From contig JADKHH010000025.1 of assembly GCA_016721905.1 (NCBI GenBank), forward strand, positions 148,047 through 212,046: a stretch of 64,000 nucleotides of DNA. The letters are read 5' to 3'. Source of the stretch: Candidatus Opimibacter skivensis. Its GTDB lineage: Bacteria; Bacteroidota; Bacteroidia; Chitinophagales; Saprospiraceae. The notes below the pieces were generated by a model that had not been told where the DNA came from, searched no databases, and saw nothing but the letters and a program-made list of their open reading frames with translations. Positions 19,586 to 28,057 of the stretch are shown here, piece by piece (position 1 is the stretch's first letter; each line of letters opens with the position of its first letter). Made by a program: the position numbers and the translations under genes.

Positions 19586-20071
19586 ATGGTCAATAACATC
19601 CAACCAGTACCTGAGGTGCTCACCAGTAAAGCAATCATTCGATTCCAGGATTGCGATCCCTATTCCCATCTCAACAATGGGCGATACCTGGATTACTTTA
19701 TGAATGCACGGGAGGACATGGTATGGAAGGCTTATGATTTTAATATCTATGAATACAGCCGCACAACAGGACTTGGTTGGGTGGTGACGCAGAATCAGAT
19801 TGCTTATCTCAGGCCTGCGTTGCTGATGGAAGAAGTCACGATGGAAAGCCAGTTGATGGAATCAAAGCCCAAATTCATCCAGGTTGAGATGCGGATGCTC
19901 GATTCGGACCGAAAGTTAAAGTCATTATTGTGGGCCCAGTTTGTACATGTTGACATACGGCAGGGAAAAAGCACAGCGCATAGTGCTGAGTTACAGGAGC
20001 TGTTTGATAAGGTATGCATCCCAGTGGCAGAGAAGGATTTTAATGAAAGACTGAGGGCTTTAAATATTTAG
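19586..20071 (+). CDS. Acyl-CoA thioesterase, 4-hydroxybenzoyl-CoA thioesterase type (hotdog)
   Basis: The 161-residue protein has the family hallmark FQDCDPYSHLNNGRYLDYF near residue 20-40, with Asp/His/Asn-Asn positions of the 4HBT active-site loop, followed by the hotdog helix and strands VTQNQIAYLRPALL and FVHVD. It should hydrolyse acyl-CoA or acyl-ACP thioesters; the substrate cannot be told. It is a single gene, followed by a heptamer array and a strong terminator. Confidence 0.85.
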   Translation: MVNNIQPVPEVLTSKAIIRFQDCDPYSHLNNGRYLDYFMNAREDMVWKAYDFNIYEYSRTTGLGWVVTQNQIAYLRPALLMEEVTMESQLMESKPKFIQVEMRMLDSDRKLKSLLWAQFVHVDIRQGKSTAHSAELQELFDKVCIPVAEKDFNERLRALNI

Positions 20072-20079
20072 TTTCCCGT

Positions 20080-20164
20080 TTTTCACTCTTCACTTTTCAC
20101 TCTTCACTTTATTTGGTTGGTGGGCGTAGTCGAACTATCACTTTTCACTCTTCACTCTTCACTT
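20080..20164. repeat. TTTTCAC/TCTTCAC heptamer arrays around a GTCGAAC-containing segment
   Basis: Units TTTTCAC, TCTTCAC, TTTTCAC, TCTTCAC occupy 20080-20107, starting 8 nt after the thioesterase stop. A segment GGTTGGTGGGCGTAGTCGAAC (split here over 20115-20135) follows, then TTTTCAC, TCTTCAC, TCTTCAC at 20142-20162. The middle segment is related to the TGAGC...GTCGAA modules at 35.3 and 38.1 kb. Confidence 0.85.
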
Positions 20165-20187
20165 CAAAAGAACCCCCTTCCTACTGC

Positions 20188-20271
20188 AGCGCCCCTTCAG
20201 GGCTTATGATGCTTCGCTTTTTTTAGTGGGGTTAAAACCCCACTTTACAATATCGGCCGTGCCTACGGCAC
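20188..20271. repeat. Series of short palindromes (REP-like)
   Basis: Three inverted repeats stand in a row: GCCCC-TTCA-GGGC near 20190-20203, AGTGGGGTT/AACCCCACT at 20225-20233 and 20236-20244, and GCCGT/ACGGC with overlapping GTGCC/GGCAC at 20256-20271. They form part of the 318-nt gap between the thioesterase and acyltransferase genes. They look like stacked REP elements; no mobilising gene is visible. Confidence 0.65.
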
Positions 20272-20274
20272 TTG

Positions 20275-20307
20275 GATCGATGATTTGTAATCATCGATCT
20301 TTTTTTA
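20275..20307 (+). terminator. Rho-independent terminator after thioesterase gene
   Basis: A perfect 11-bp stem GATCGATGATT/AATCATCGATC (20275-20285 with 20289-20299) has a TGT loop and is followed by eight T residues. Orientation fits the plus-strand thioesterase transcript. Confidence 0.8.
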
Positions 20308-20351
20308 GAAATGGTAGTGCATGCTTTTTAGCCTCTTTAGCCCCTTAAGCC

Positions 20352-20400
20352 TTTTCACTCTTCACTTTTCACTCTTCACTTTTCACTCTTCACTTTTCAC
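20352..20400. repeat. Alternating TTTTCAC/TCTTCAC heptamer array covering a stop codon
   Basis: Seven contiguous 7-mers alternate strictly between TTTTCAC and TCTTCAC, making a 14-bp higher-order unit. On the minus strand they read GTGAAAA and GTGAAGA. The stop codon of the acyltransferase (20390-20392) and its last two full codons, with most of a third, are made of array units. Confidence 0.95.
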
Positions 20401-20956
20401 TTCTGATGCGGTCGCCGGTAATACTATACTCCGGCTTCGCACCTTTTACGTCTTTATAGAAACTCCATAAAGTGTCCATGTCTTTTTCTGTATCCGAGGT
20501 TGGGTAGAAAGGTTTAAGGAAATGGACTGTTTTGTGTTCGTAATCAAAAAGACACGGAATGATAGGGACACCTGCTTTGCGGGCCATAAAATAGAATCCC
20601 GTTTTAAGATCACTGACCTGTTTTCGGGTACCTTCCGGGGCGAGGGCAATGGCAAATTCTTCACTTCCGGCAAATAACTTAGCAACCTGGTCTACCAGGC
20701 CAGTATTGTGCTTACGGTCGACGGGTCTGCCTCCAGTCCACCAGAAGAAAAAGCCAAACGGGCTATCAAACAATTCTTTTTTACCCAGGTAGAAAATATG
20801 ACGGTCCATAGCGGATCGGACAAAGAGACCAAGCGGGAAATCCTTCCAGCTGGTATGGGGTGCAACGGCTACCACATATTTCTTGAGATCAGCGGGGATA
20901 TCCACTATAACTTTCCAGCCGAGGAGTTTAAGGAGGAGTCTTGAAAGGAATTTCAT
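20390..20956 (-). CDS. 1-acyl-sn-glycerol-3-phosphate acyltransferase family protein
   Basis: The protein (about 188 residues from ATG 20956) has the acyltransferase H-x4-D motif in PHTSWKD, a GGRPVDR block and APEGTRK, the glycerolipid acyltransferase motifs in the right order. It probably acylates a lysophospholipid or related lipid at the inner membrane, anchored by the hydrophobic N-terminus. I prefer ATG 20956 (MKFLSRLL) because a TATCTTTA promoter-like box lies just upstream; ATG 20974 is possible. The C-terminal Ser-Glu-Lys-stop is encoded by the heptamer array, so the original C-terminus may have been longer or different. Confidence 0.85.
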   Translation of the reverse strand: MKFLSRLLLKLLGWKVIVDIPADLKKYVVAVAPHTSWKDFPLGLFVRSAMDRHIFYLGKKELFDSPFGFFFWWTGGRPVDRKHNTGLVDQVAKLFAGSEEFAIALAPEGTRKQVSDLKTGFYFMARKAGVPIIPCLFDYEHKTVHFLKPFYPTSDTEKDMDTLWSFYKDVKGAKPEYSITGDRIRSEK

Positions 20957-21081
20957 TGGATAAAGATAGCCCATGAGGCGCGAAAACGTATTTCTACGAA
21001 ATATATTTCGCCGAAATACCCTGATCGTGGCGTTAAACCTTTTCTATCTTCCTTAGTCCAAATAACAGTTTGAAATCATAA

Positions 21082-21615
21082 ATGACAGACGAAGCAATAC
21101 TTACACTGGCGACCCAACCTGATACCCGAGAAGAAGGGTTCAGGCAACTCGTCATCACGTATCAGCAACGCCTGTACCATGTCATCCGGAGACAAGTGCC
21201 ATCGCATGAAGATGCTGACGATGTACTCCAGAATACGTTTATCAAGGTATTCAGACACCTGAGCGGGTTTGAAAACCGGTCTGAACTCTACACCTGGATG
21301 TACAGGATCGCCAATAATGAGGTGATCAACCATCTCAACCGAAGCAAAAGAAACAGAGTTGAAGAACTGAAAACGAATGATTCCAGACAAGCAGATGTGT
21401 ATATCAATACTGACGATTTGTCTGAAACACTGGAAACAATCATATGCACGCTACCCGAAAGGCAACAAATGGTATTCAGGATGAGGTATTACGACGAATT
21501 ATCCTACAAGGAAATGGCCGCATTACTGAGTCTTACGGAAGGCTCACTGAAAGCATCGTTTCATCATGCGGTGAAGAAAATTGAAGAAGAATTGAAAGCA
21601 AAACAAATTGTCTGA
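21082..21615 (+). CDS. ECF-type RNA polymerase sigma factor
   Basis: The 177-residue protein has sigma region 2 (EDADDVLQNTFIKVFRHLSGFENRS, with TWMYRIANNEVINHLN) and region 4 (LPERQQMVFRMRYYDELSYKEMAALLSLTEGSLKASFHHA). It is a stress-type ECF sigma factor. The next two genes, spaced 5 and 21 nt apart, encode a single-pass membrane protein and a Spy-like periplasmic protein. This makes a typical Bacteroidota sigma, anti-sigma and sensor operon. Confidence 0.93.
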   Translation: MTDEAILTLATQPDTREEGFRQLVITYQQRLYHVIRRQVPSHEDADDVLQNTFIKVFRHLSGFENRSELYTWMYRIANNEVINHLNRSKRNRVEELKTNDSRQADVYINTDDLSETLETIICTLPERQQMVFRMRYYDELSYKEMAALLSLTEGSLKASFHHAVKKIEEELKAKQIV

Positions 21616-21620
21616 ACGAC

Positions 21621-22067
21621 ATGGAAAAAGAAGAAGAATTACATGATGAATTGAAGGACATGTCCTTTGGGCCTTCGGTCAAAAGATCCACCTTGGCACC
21701 TGATGGATATTTTGACACATTGCCGGATCAGGTCATGAATCGTTGGCTTCTGGAAAATAAAAAGGCCCATCAGGTTAGCAAGCCATTGATGCTTAGAAGA
21801 ATGGTGGCTGCCGCAGCAATAGTCTCTGGAGTATGTCTTGGAATCGCACTGTGGACTCATCAGACGGCCACTTCTTCTCAAACCGATGACATCAGTTCGG
21901 GGGAGGCCTATCAATATATTTTGGAAAACATAGACGATTTCGCTCCATTGATCCTGCAAGAGGAACAATGGTCAGAAATAAATGAAACACTGGTACCCGA
22001 TGCATCATCCATGGAACAATACCTCATGGAGGAACTGGACGGAGAAGAATTTGAATCGATATTTTAA
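21621..22067 (+). CDS. Single-pass membrane protein, putative anti-sigma factor
   Basis: The 148-residue protein has a charged cytoplasmic N-terminus (about 1-55), a single hydrophobic helix (about 59-78, MVAAAAIVSGVCLGIALW) and an acidic extracytoplasmic tail with E/D-rich segments. I do not recognise a defined domain such as zinc-finger anti-sigma. The role is inferred from position, 5 nt after the ECF sigma gene and before a Spy-like gene. Confidence 0.6.
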   Translation: MEKEEELHDELKDMSFGPSVKRSTLAPDGYFDTLPDQVMNRWLLENKKAHQVSKPLMLRRMVAAAAIVSGVCLGIALWTHQTATSSQTDDISSGEAYQYILENIDDFAPLILQEEQWSEINETLVPDASSMEQYLMEELDGEEFESIF

Positions 22068-22088
22068 AAAAGTAAATCTAATGATACT

Positions 22089-22526
22089 ATGAAAATCAGT
22101 ATAAGTATAACATCCTTATTTCTCTTTTTGACTTCACTCGCGGTCAATGCACAGCCAGGTTATATGTCAAAGGAAGTGCGTGAGCGAATCGAATCTCAAC
22201 GTGTTGCCTTTATCACGCAGCAGTTGCGATTGACCCCAGAAGAAGCGGCCAGGTTCTGGCCGATCTATAATGAATACAGGGATGCCCTCAAAGTGATGCG
22301 TGAGGACTTTGATCGACCTGACCTTGAAACAATCACGGAGGAAGAAGCAGGAGTGATCATCGAACAACACCTTCAGCAAGAGCAGCGTAAACTCGAATTG
22401 AAACGCTCTCTGCTCACACGACTGAGAACTGCAATACCTGATAAGAAAGTGTTGATGCTTCAAAGAGCAGAAAACGAATTTAATCGCGAACTGCTACGCA
22501 AAGTCCAGGAGCATAGAAAGCCCTGA
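22089..22526 (+). CDS. Spy/CpxP-like periplasmic protein (sensor of ECF sigma)
   Basis: The 145-residue product has a signal peptide ending V-N-A-Q, then a highly charged all-helical region with LTPEEAARFWPIYNEY and a C-terminal segment RTAIPDKKVLMLQRAENEFNRELL. This matches the Bacteroidota Spy/CpxP-like group often named sensor of ECF-type sigma factor. It would bind misfolded protein or another envelope stress signal and modulate the sigma/anti-sigma pair. A terminator follows at 22574. Confidence 0.72.
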   Translation: MKISISITSLFLFLTSLAVNAQPGYMSKEVRERIESQRVAFITQQLRLTPEEAARFWPIYNEYRDALKVMREDFDRPDLETITEEEAGVIIEQHLQQEQRKLELKRSLLTRLRTAIPDKKVLMLQRAENEFNRELLRKVQEHRKP

Positions 22527-22573
22527 TACATCAACTTCAAACCGAATTGCTGTATAGACAGTTGGTGAAAATC

Positions 22574-22618
22574 AAAAAGATGGGATGGTTTCCTGATGGA
22601 AGCATCCCATCTTTTTTT
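22574..22618 (+). terminator. Rho-independent terminator of the sigma operon
   Basis: A stem with AGATGGGATG pairing to CATCCCATCT, extended by a TTCC/GGAA part around a TGAT loop, ends in a run of seven T. It lies about 50 nt after the Spy-like gene. The remaining gap to 22943 (about 325 nt) contains no gene that I can support; a TATATTTA promoter-like box sits at 22900-22907. Confidence 0.8.
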
Positions 22619-22943
22619 GTAGCCAGGTGACTGGAAGGGCTTATTTTGTTGATAAAGAGGCCGATCTCCGGATATTGTTGAAAAAAAATACAAGTTTTTT
22701 TGCCAGTCATATATCCCAACATAGATACATAGTGATATGTATGTGAGCGGTTTATCTATAAAGCAAAAATGGAGTATGATTTAGCCATTCCATAAGCGTC
22801 TATGAATGTGATTATTACAGATGCAGTTGGTGCGTATGTATCCGATGGGTGAAAGGATGCAATTGTGTTTGGATATCGTATGTTTGGGACCGTTTTGGTT
22901 ATATTTACCAACGATATTTTTTTAATCCCATACATTCAATTGA

Positions 22944-24350
22944 ATGGAGTACAGAACAAAACCCAACCTGTCTCTTCCCGAATTTGTATCTGTTTTTGAA
23001 AACATGATACTTCACGGGAACCCCTCCCATTGGGACGACAAAGACTTTCTCAATCTCATCCAATACTATATCTCTGAATCCCTCACGGAGAAAGCCATGG
23101 AAGCACTCGATTATGCTTTACAGTTTTCAAGTCACCATGCGGATTTCTATGTGATCAAGAATAGGTTGTTGATGCAGGAAGAGGATTTTAAAGAAGCTAA
23201 CGAAACGCTCGACATTGCCCTCAACCTTTATCCCCGTCACCCTGAGTTGCAATTGATGAAAATCAAAGTCACTGCACAGCTTGGTGATTATGAGAAAGCG
23301 TTTACCATGGTGGACAATTGCAGCGATCAGATGACCCTCAATTCCTGCGTGGATCTCTATCTTGCTGAAGCCTACATCTATGAGTGCATGCGCGAATACA
23401 GTCTCATGTACAACAAGCTCAGGGATGTCCTAACCATCGATCCGAAGAACGAAGAAGCACTCGAACATATCTGGCTCTGTGTAGAATGGTCACGTTTATA
23501 TCAGGAGAGTATAGATTTTCACAACGATATCCTCGACCAGGATGCCTACAATTACCTGGCCTGGTTTAATCTGGGTCACGCATACAGTTGTGAAGGCGAC
23601 TACAAGAATGCCATCCGTTCACTGGAGTACAGCTATATCGTAAACCCTGAATTTAAGAACGGGTACCTCGATTGTGCTGAACTGTGTTGCCAGATCAAAG
23701 ATTACAAGAAAGCGTTGGGCATATATCAGGACTTGCTTCAGCGTTTTGGCCACCAGCAGGAATACCTGGTGCCTGCAGCTGAATGCATGCTCAAGCTCAG
23801 GAAATATGCGCTGGCTAAAGAGTGTCTCATCGAAGCACTTAAAATGGATCAGTATATAGACGATGTCTATTACCTCCTTGGTATTTGTTATGCGCGGGAA
23901 GGCAATTATTCAAACGCCATCAGTTCACTGATCAAGGCGATCAGGCTGGATGATCGTCGTGAAGAATATTATGCTGAGCTTGCTTATTGCTATGAGAAGA
24001 CAAAGCAATTTGGCAAAGCGGATTTCTATTACAATAAGTCAACTGAAACCGGACCCGAAGAGGAAACTTACTGGCTGGCCCATGTCAAATTCCTGATGCG
24101 CCGGAATAAATTTGAAAAAGCACTGGATGTCCTGGAAGAGGCCGATGAGCACACGGTAGGTGCGAGACTTTCGTACTGCAAGGCTGCATGCCTGTATCGC
24201 CTGGGTCAGAAAAAAGAAGCCATCGAATGCCTGGATGAAATCCTCCCTGAGGATTTTGATTCACATAAGATATTCTTCAAGATGGCCCCTAAGGGAAAAG
24301 CAGACAGAGATATACAGTCGATGATCCGATACTACTCAATCGAGAGTTAA
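22944..24350 (+). CDS. Tetratricopeptide repeat protein
   Basis: The 468-residue protein has no signal peptide and is built of TPR-like helical pairs from about residue 35 to 450 (for example YLAWFNLGHAYSCEGDYKNA, DDVYYLLGICYAREGNYSNA). It is probably a cytoplasmic protein-interaction scaffold. It is a monocistronic gene with terminators before and after. No enzymatic domain is visible, and the partner is unknown. Confidence 0.8.
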   Translation: MEYRTKPNLSLPEFVSVFENMILHGNPSHWDDKDFLNLIQYYISESLTEKAMEALDYALQFSSHHADFYVIKNRLLMQEEDFKEANETLDIALNLYPRHPELQLMKIKVTAQLGDYEKAFTMVDNCSDQMTLNSCVDLYLAEAYIYECMREYSLMYNKLRDVLTIDPKNEEALEHIWLCVEWSRLYQESIDFHNDILDQDAYNYLAWFNLGHAYSCEGDYKNAIRSLEYSYIVNPEFKNGYLDCAELCCQIKDYKKALGIYQDLLQRFGHQQEYLVPAAECMLKLRKYALAKECLIEALKMDQYIDDVYYLLGICYAREGNYSNAISSLIKAIRLDDRREEYYAELAYCYEKTKQFGKADFYYNKSTETGPEEETYWLAHVKFLMRRNKFEKALDVLEEADEHTVGARLSYCKAACLYRLGQKKEAIECLDEILPEDFDSHKIFFKMAPKGKADRDIQSMIRYYSIES

Positions 24351-24365
24351 TCCTTCATAAGAAGT

Positions 24366-24411
24366 AAAAAAAATGTCCTGCTGATATCATCTTCAGCAGG
24401 ACATTTTTTTT
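24366..24411. terminator. Bidirectional terminator between TPR gene and dsbD
   Basis: A 19-bp perfect inverted repeat, eight A then TGTCCTGCTGA (24366-24384), pairs with TCAGCAGGACA then eight T (24393-24411) around an 8-nt loop. The two flanking genes are convergent, so one hairpin can serve both. Confidence 0.9.
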
Positions 24412-24431
24412 GTCACCATTTTCCAAAACTT

Positions 24432-27077
24432 TTATTTGGCATCACCAATGGTGGGGCTGTTGATTTCTTTAAACGTATTTAAACCACATTCCAGGAAAGC
24501 CTGATAGCCTTTTACATCAGGATCATAGCCACGGGGAGTAGTCAGTACTTTTTCATCCGGACTCAGGATTACATACAGAGGCTGCGAATTCTGGTCAAAA
24601 TTGGCGATTTGAAAATCGGTCCATTTCTGCCCGACGGTCCTGATCTTCTGGTCTGTCACAATGGATTTTAATACGGTATCCATCGCCAGTTTATCATCCA
24701 CATAGAGGGAGACCAGTACGAAGTCGTCACTGATTTTTTGCCGGATCATTTCTTTAGACCAGATGTGCTCTTCGGTTTTACGACAGTTGACACATCCGTA
24801 CCCTGTGAAATCCAACAGGACTGGCTTGTTCTTTTCCCTTGCATAGGCCAACCCTTCATAGTAGTCATGAAAGCAATTAAAGTTGTTGGCACATTTGGAT
24901 AGCGAAACATATTGACCGGTGATTTCCTGATCAACTTCGCCGAGGGGTTTGAAGAAATTGTAATGTGCGGGAGGTGCCAGTCCACTCATCAGGTTTAAAG
25001 AATTGTACGTTCCTGTTTTTTCACTTCCCAGCAGTCCGGTGGCGAGATAAATGCCAAGCCCTGCAAATGCCAATCCTAACAAGGCAGGTATCGGCATGAC
25101 CCTCTTGTTGGGGCTGTCATGCGGAAACCTGATCCAGCCGAACATATAGGCCGCCATCGCTAATGCAATGATCACCCAGAGTCCCATAAATAATTCATAC
25201 TTAAGGAAACCCCAATGCGCTGTCATATCCGCGATGGAAAGGAATTTTAAAGCCAGCGCTAACTCTGCAAATCCAAGGATGACCTTAACACTATTCATCC
25301 AGCCTCCGGATTTAGGCAGTGAGTTGAGCCAAGCCGGGAATGCGGCAAACAAACTGAATGGAATGGCCAGGGCGAGTGAAAACCCTCCCATCACCACCAA
25401 AGGTCCGAGGAATCCTTCGGATGAAGCTTCTACGAGAGCAGTACCTATGAGTGGTCCTGTACAGGAAAAGGAAACGATGGCCAGAGTGGCAGCCATGAAA
25501 AAGATACCTATCATCCCTCCTTTGTCTGCCATCGCATCACTCTTATTGCTCCAGCTGCTCGGCAATGTGATTTCATAAAATCCAAAGAAGGAGAAGGCAA
25601 ACAGAATGAAGATCAAAAAGAAAATCGTATTGGCGATGGGATTGGTGGATAGCTCATTTAAAGAGCCTGCCCCGAACAATATTGTAATGATCAGTCCCAG
25701 CACAACATAGATCGCTATGATCGAGGCTCCATACCAGAGTCCGTTTTCCCATCCTTTACGCTTCGTATCCTTTGTAAAAAAACTCACTGTCAAGGGGATC
25801 ATCGGAAATACGCATGGGGTCAGAAGTGCTACAAATCCATTGATCATACCGAAGATGAACATCCAGAGTAAGTTCCCTTTTTCTTCTTTCGGTTTTTCTC
25901 CGCAATCACTTAAAGGTGCCGCGTAGGTTGTCTTCAGAGAGGTGATGCGATGGTCGATATAGCCTTTGTCATCACCTTTTGGCTCCGAGGTGGCACTGGC
26001 TGTCATTTCTTTCCCTGTAGCAAGATCAATGGTAAATTCAATAAACTCCGGTGCGAGACAACGTGAATGATCGCAAGCCATAAATTCAAGCGATCCGGAT
26101 ACGGTGGTTGCACCTTTCGTTTTTACAGTTTGGGTGAGTTTAAGGTCGTGTTTGAATTTGACCACCTGCATGTCAAAGTACTTGTCCATGCCCTCTGTCC
26201 TGCCGCTGCTTTGTTCTCCTATCTGCCCTTCGACAGATACGGTCTCACCCGGAGTGATGACCAACGAGGTAGGCACAGGTCCTCCTTCCTTGAAAACCCC
26301 CTGACCATATATATTCCACCCTTCGTCGATTTTGGCTTCTGCAACGAGGACGTAAGTATCATCAGCGGTTTTTTCTGAACGAAATGTCCATTTTACTGGC
26401 TTCAGGACTCCGGATGATTGCGTTACTGTTGGAGTCTGATCTACACTGACGTTGGAAAATGTTGAAGGAGGAGCTTGGGTTAACTCAACGGATGTATTCT
26501 CGGTTATCTTTTTTTTTTCAGCGGAAGCATCACTTCCGGTTTTCACATTTTCAGGTGCTTTAGCTGTGGTTGCGGTTGCTTTTTGATCTGAACCTTTTTT
26601 GCCGGCATCACCAGTAGATCCGCCTGTGGCGAAGAGTTCGAATTCGGCATCCGTGGGAGGCAGGCACCGCTCATCATTACAGGTCATAAAATTGACATAG
26701 CCTGTAATCGGTTTGGAAGGATCGGTGACTTTTATTTTTTGCTGGATCGTGTAGTACTTCTGAAACTTAACGACCTCCATCTCAAACACCTTGTCAAAGA
26801 TCTTCTTGGCGTTATCAGATTCCTTGCTCTTCCCCTCTAGTTTATAGTGTGCCCCGGCATCAAAATTGACAGTCGTGGCAATCGGGCCGTCTTCGTTTTC
26901 CAGAAACTGGGAATACACCCACCATCCTTCATCGATCGTGGCCTTGGCTGTAAAAGTATAATCCCCGTTTCCGGCAGGTGTCAGGGTTATAGCCCATTTG
27001 ACAGGATTGTAAATCTGTGCTGAAACCGTCAGGGTTATAAGGGAAATTAGCAGGAGAAGAGAAGCACGCATACACAT
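24432..27077 (-). CDS. dsbD: Thiol:disulfide interchange protein DsbD with duplicated N-terminal domain
   Basis: The 881-residue protein begins with a signal peptide, followed by two copies of a DsbD-alpha-like domain (about 20-165 and 228-375). Both have WAIT/WTFR starts, EGWWVYSQ/EGWNIYGQ and CNDERCLPP/CDHSRCLAP ends. They are separated by a low-complexity Thr/Lys linker. An eight-helix DsbD/CcdA membrane domain follows, with its redox cysteines in LTPCVFPM and SFSCTGPL. A thioredoxin-like domain with CVNC at 762-765 ends the protein. It carries electrons from cytoplasmic thioredoxin to periplasmic partners. E. coli DsbD (about 565) has one alpha domain, so the duplication explains the extra length. 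Confidence 0.9.
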   Translation of the reverse strand: MCMRASLLLLISLITLTVSAQIYNPVKWAITLTPAGNGDYTFTAKATIDEGWWVYSQFLENEDGPIATTVNFDAGAHYKLEGKSKESDNAKKIFDKVFEMEVVKFQKYYTIQQKIKVTDPSKPITGYVNFMTCNDERCLPPTDAEFELFATGGSTGDAGKKGSDQKATATTAKAPENVKTGSDASAEKKKITENTSVELTQAPPSTFSNVSVDQTPTVTQSSGVLKPVKWTFRSEKTADDTYVLVAEAKIDEGWNIYGQGVFKEGGPVPTSLVITPGETVSVEGQIGEQSSGRTEGMDKYFDMQVVKFKHDLKLTQTVKTKGATTVSGSLEFMACDHSRCLAPEFIEFTIDLATGKEMTASATSEPKGDDKGYIDHRITSLKTTYAAPLSDCGEKPKEEKGNLLWMFIFGMINGFVALLTPCVFPMIPLTVSFFTKDTKRKGWENGLWYGASIIAIYVVLGLIITILFGAGSLNELSTNPIANTIFFLIFILFAFSFFGFYEITLPSSWSNKSDAMADKGGMIGIFFMAATLAIVSFSCTGPLIGTALVEASSEGFLGPLVVMGGFSLALAIPFSLFAAFPAWLNSLPKSGGWMNSVKVILGFAELALALKFLSIADMTAHWGFLKYELFMGLWVIIALAMAAYMFGWIRFPHDSPNKRVMPIPALLGLAFAGLGIYLATGLLGSEKTGTYNSLNLMSGLAPPAHYNFFKPLGEVDQEITGQYVSLSKCANNFNCFHDYYEGLAYAREKNKPVLLDFTGYGCVNCRKTEEHIWSKEMIRQKISDDFVLVSLYVDDKLAMDTVLKSIVTDQKIRTVGQKWTDFQIANFDQNSQPLYVILSPDEKVLTTPRGYDPDVKGYQAFLECGLNTFKEINSPTIGDAK

Positions 27078-27153
27078 ATCGTTTTAATAGATAACCAAAC
27101 CCCAAAAGGCAGGATTTTTAATAGAAACCCAACCTTTTCTTGAATAGGCGATA

Positions 27154-27161
27154 CAAAAATA
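27154..27161 (-). promoter_or_regulatory. TAnnTTTG box upstream of dsbD
   Basis: On the minus strand TATTTTTG matches the Bacteroidota -7 consensus, about 75 nt before the dsbD start. I see no convincing -33 element. Confidence 0.35.
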
Positions 27162-27275
27162 GGTTTTAAAGGGTTCAGTATGGGGAGTTTAATAAATCCT
27201 TAACTGCTTTGGGTCAATAGGGCCCAAAAGGCCACATTACGGATACTGTTGTCTTAAACTAAAGTTAATTTAGGG

Positions 27276-27974
27276 TCAGACAGACTGAAGAACAGATGTA
27301 TACATCGATTGAAAGAGGACAAGGCCATCGGTATTTCCAAGAATAGCTTCAGCGGCCCGTTCAGGATGTGGCATCATGCCAAAGACATTCCTGTCTTTGT
27401 TGCAAATCCCGGCTATATAATCAGTGGCACCGTTGTCACTGAACAGTTCTCCATGAGGGTTACAATACCTGAAGAGGATCTGGTCATTGGCTTGTAGTTC
27501 TGCAAGCCCTTGGTTATCTGTTATATATCTTCCTTCAGCGTGTGCTACAGGCATTTTAAGCACCTGTCCTTTGCTACACTTGTTGGTTATCAGGGAATCC
27601 GTGGTCTCCACGCGGAGATGAATATTTTTGGAAATAAACTTCTGGTCACGGTTACGCACAAGGGCCCCAGGCAATAACCCGGACTCACAAAGGATCTGGA
27701 AGCCATTGCATATGCCCCATACCTTTCCACCGTTGTTGGCGAAGGAGATGACGGATTGCATGATCGGAGAATACCTGGCAATAGCTCCTGCCCTGAGATA
27801 ATCACCGTAGGAAAACCCCCCTGGTAAAATGATACAGTCTTCGGAAGTATAGTCCTCCAGGGATGTGTCTTTGTGCCATAATTTATGCACCTCAGCGCCC
27901 AGGACAGTGCCCAGGACGTGGATCATATCGTCATCACAGTTGGAACCAGGAAATACTACGACGCCAAATTTCAT
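27276..27974 (-). CDS. purQ: Phosphoribosylformylglycinamidine synthase, glutaminase subunit PurQ
   Basis: The 232-residue protein is a class I glutamine amidotransferase with nucleophile Cys89 (WGICNGFQ), an oxyanion LPGGFSYGDYL segment and the His/Glu pair in MMPHPERAAE. It starts VVFPGSNCD, as the small PurQ does. It feeds ammonia to PurL in the fourth step of purine synthesis. purL is not in the window; purD and a purF are, in separate places, so the purine genes are scattered. Confidence 0.95.
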   Translation of the reverse strand: MKFGVVVFPGSNCDDDMIHVLGTVLGAEVHKLWHKDTSLEDYTSEDCIILPGGFSYGDYLRAGAIARYSPIMQSVISFANNGGKVWGICNGFQILCESGLLPGALVRNRDQKFISKNIHLRVETTDSLITNKCSKGQVLKMPVAHAEGRYITDNQGLAELQANDQILFRYCNPHGELFSDNGATDYIAGICNKDRNVFGMMPHPERAAEAILGNTDGLVLFQSMYTSVLQSV

Positions 27975-27998
27975 TCGCTATCTGCTTATTGTGTTCCG

Positions 27999-28006
27999 CA
28001 AAGGTA
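27999..28006 (-). promoter_or_regulatory. TAnnTTTG box upstream of purQ
   Basis: On the minus strand TACCTTTG followed by CGG lies 24 nt before the purQ ATG and matches the -7 consensus. Confidence 0.45.
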
Positions 28007-28057
28007 TAAAATTGATTGGGTGGAGTCCGCATCCTTCGTGCTCACCGCTACAACTGG

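Noticed and set aside
22619..22943. Possible RNA gene in the gap before the TPR protein
   Set aside because: No cloverleaf, conserved RNA motif or second terminator found; only a weak promoter-like box.
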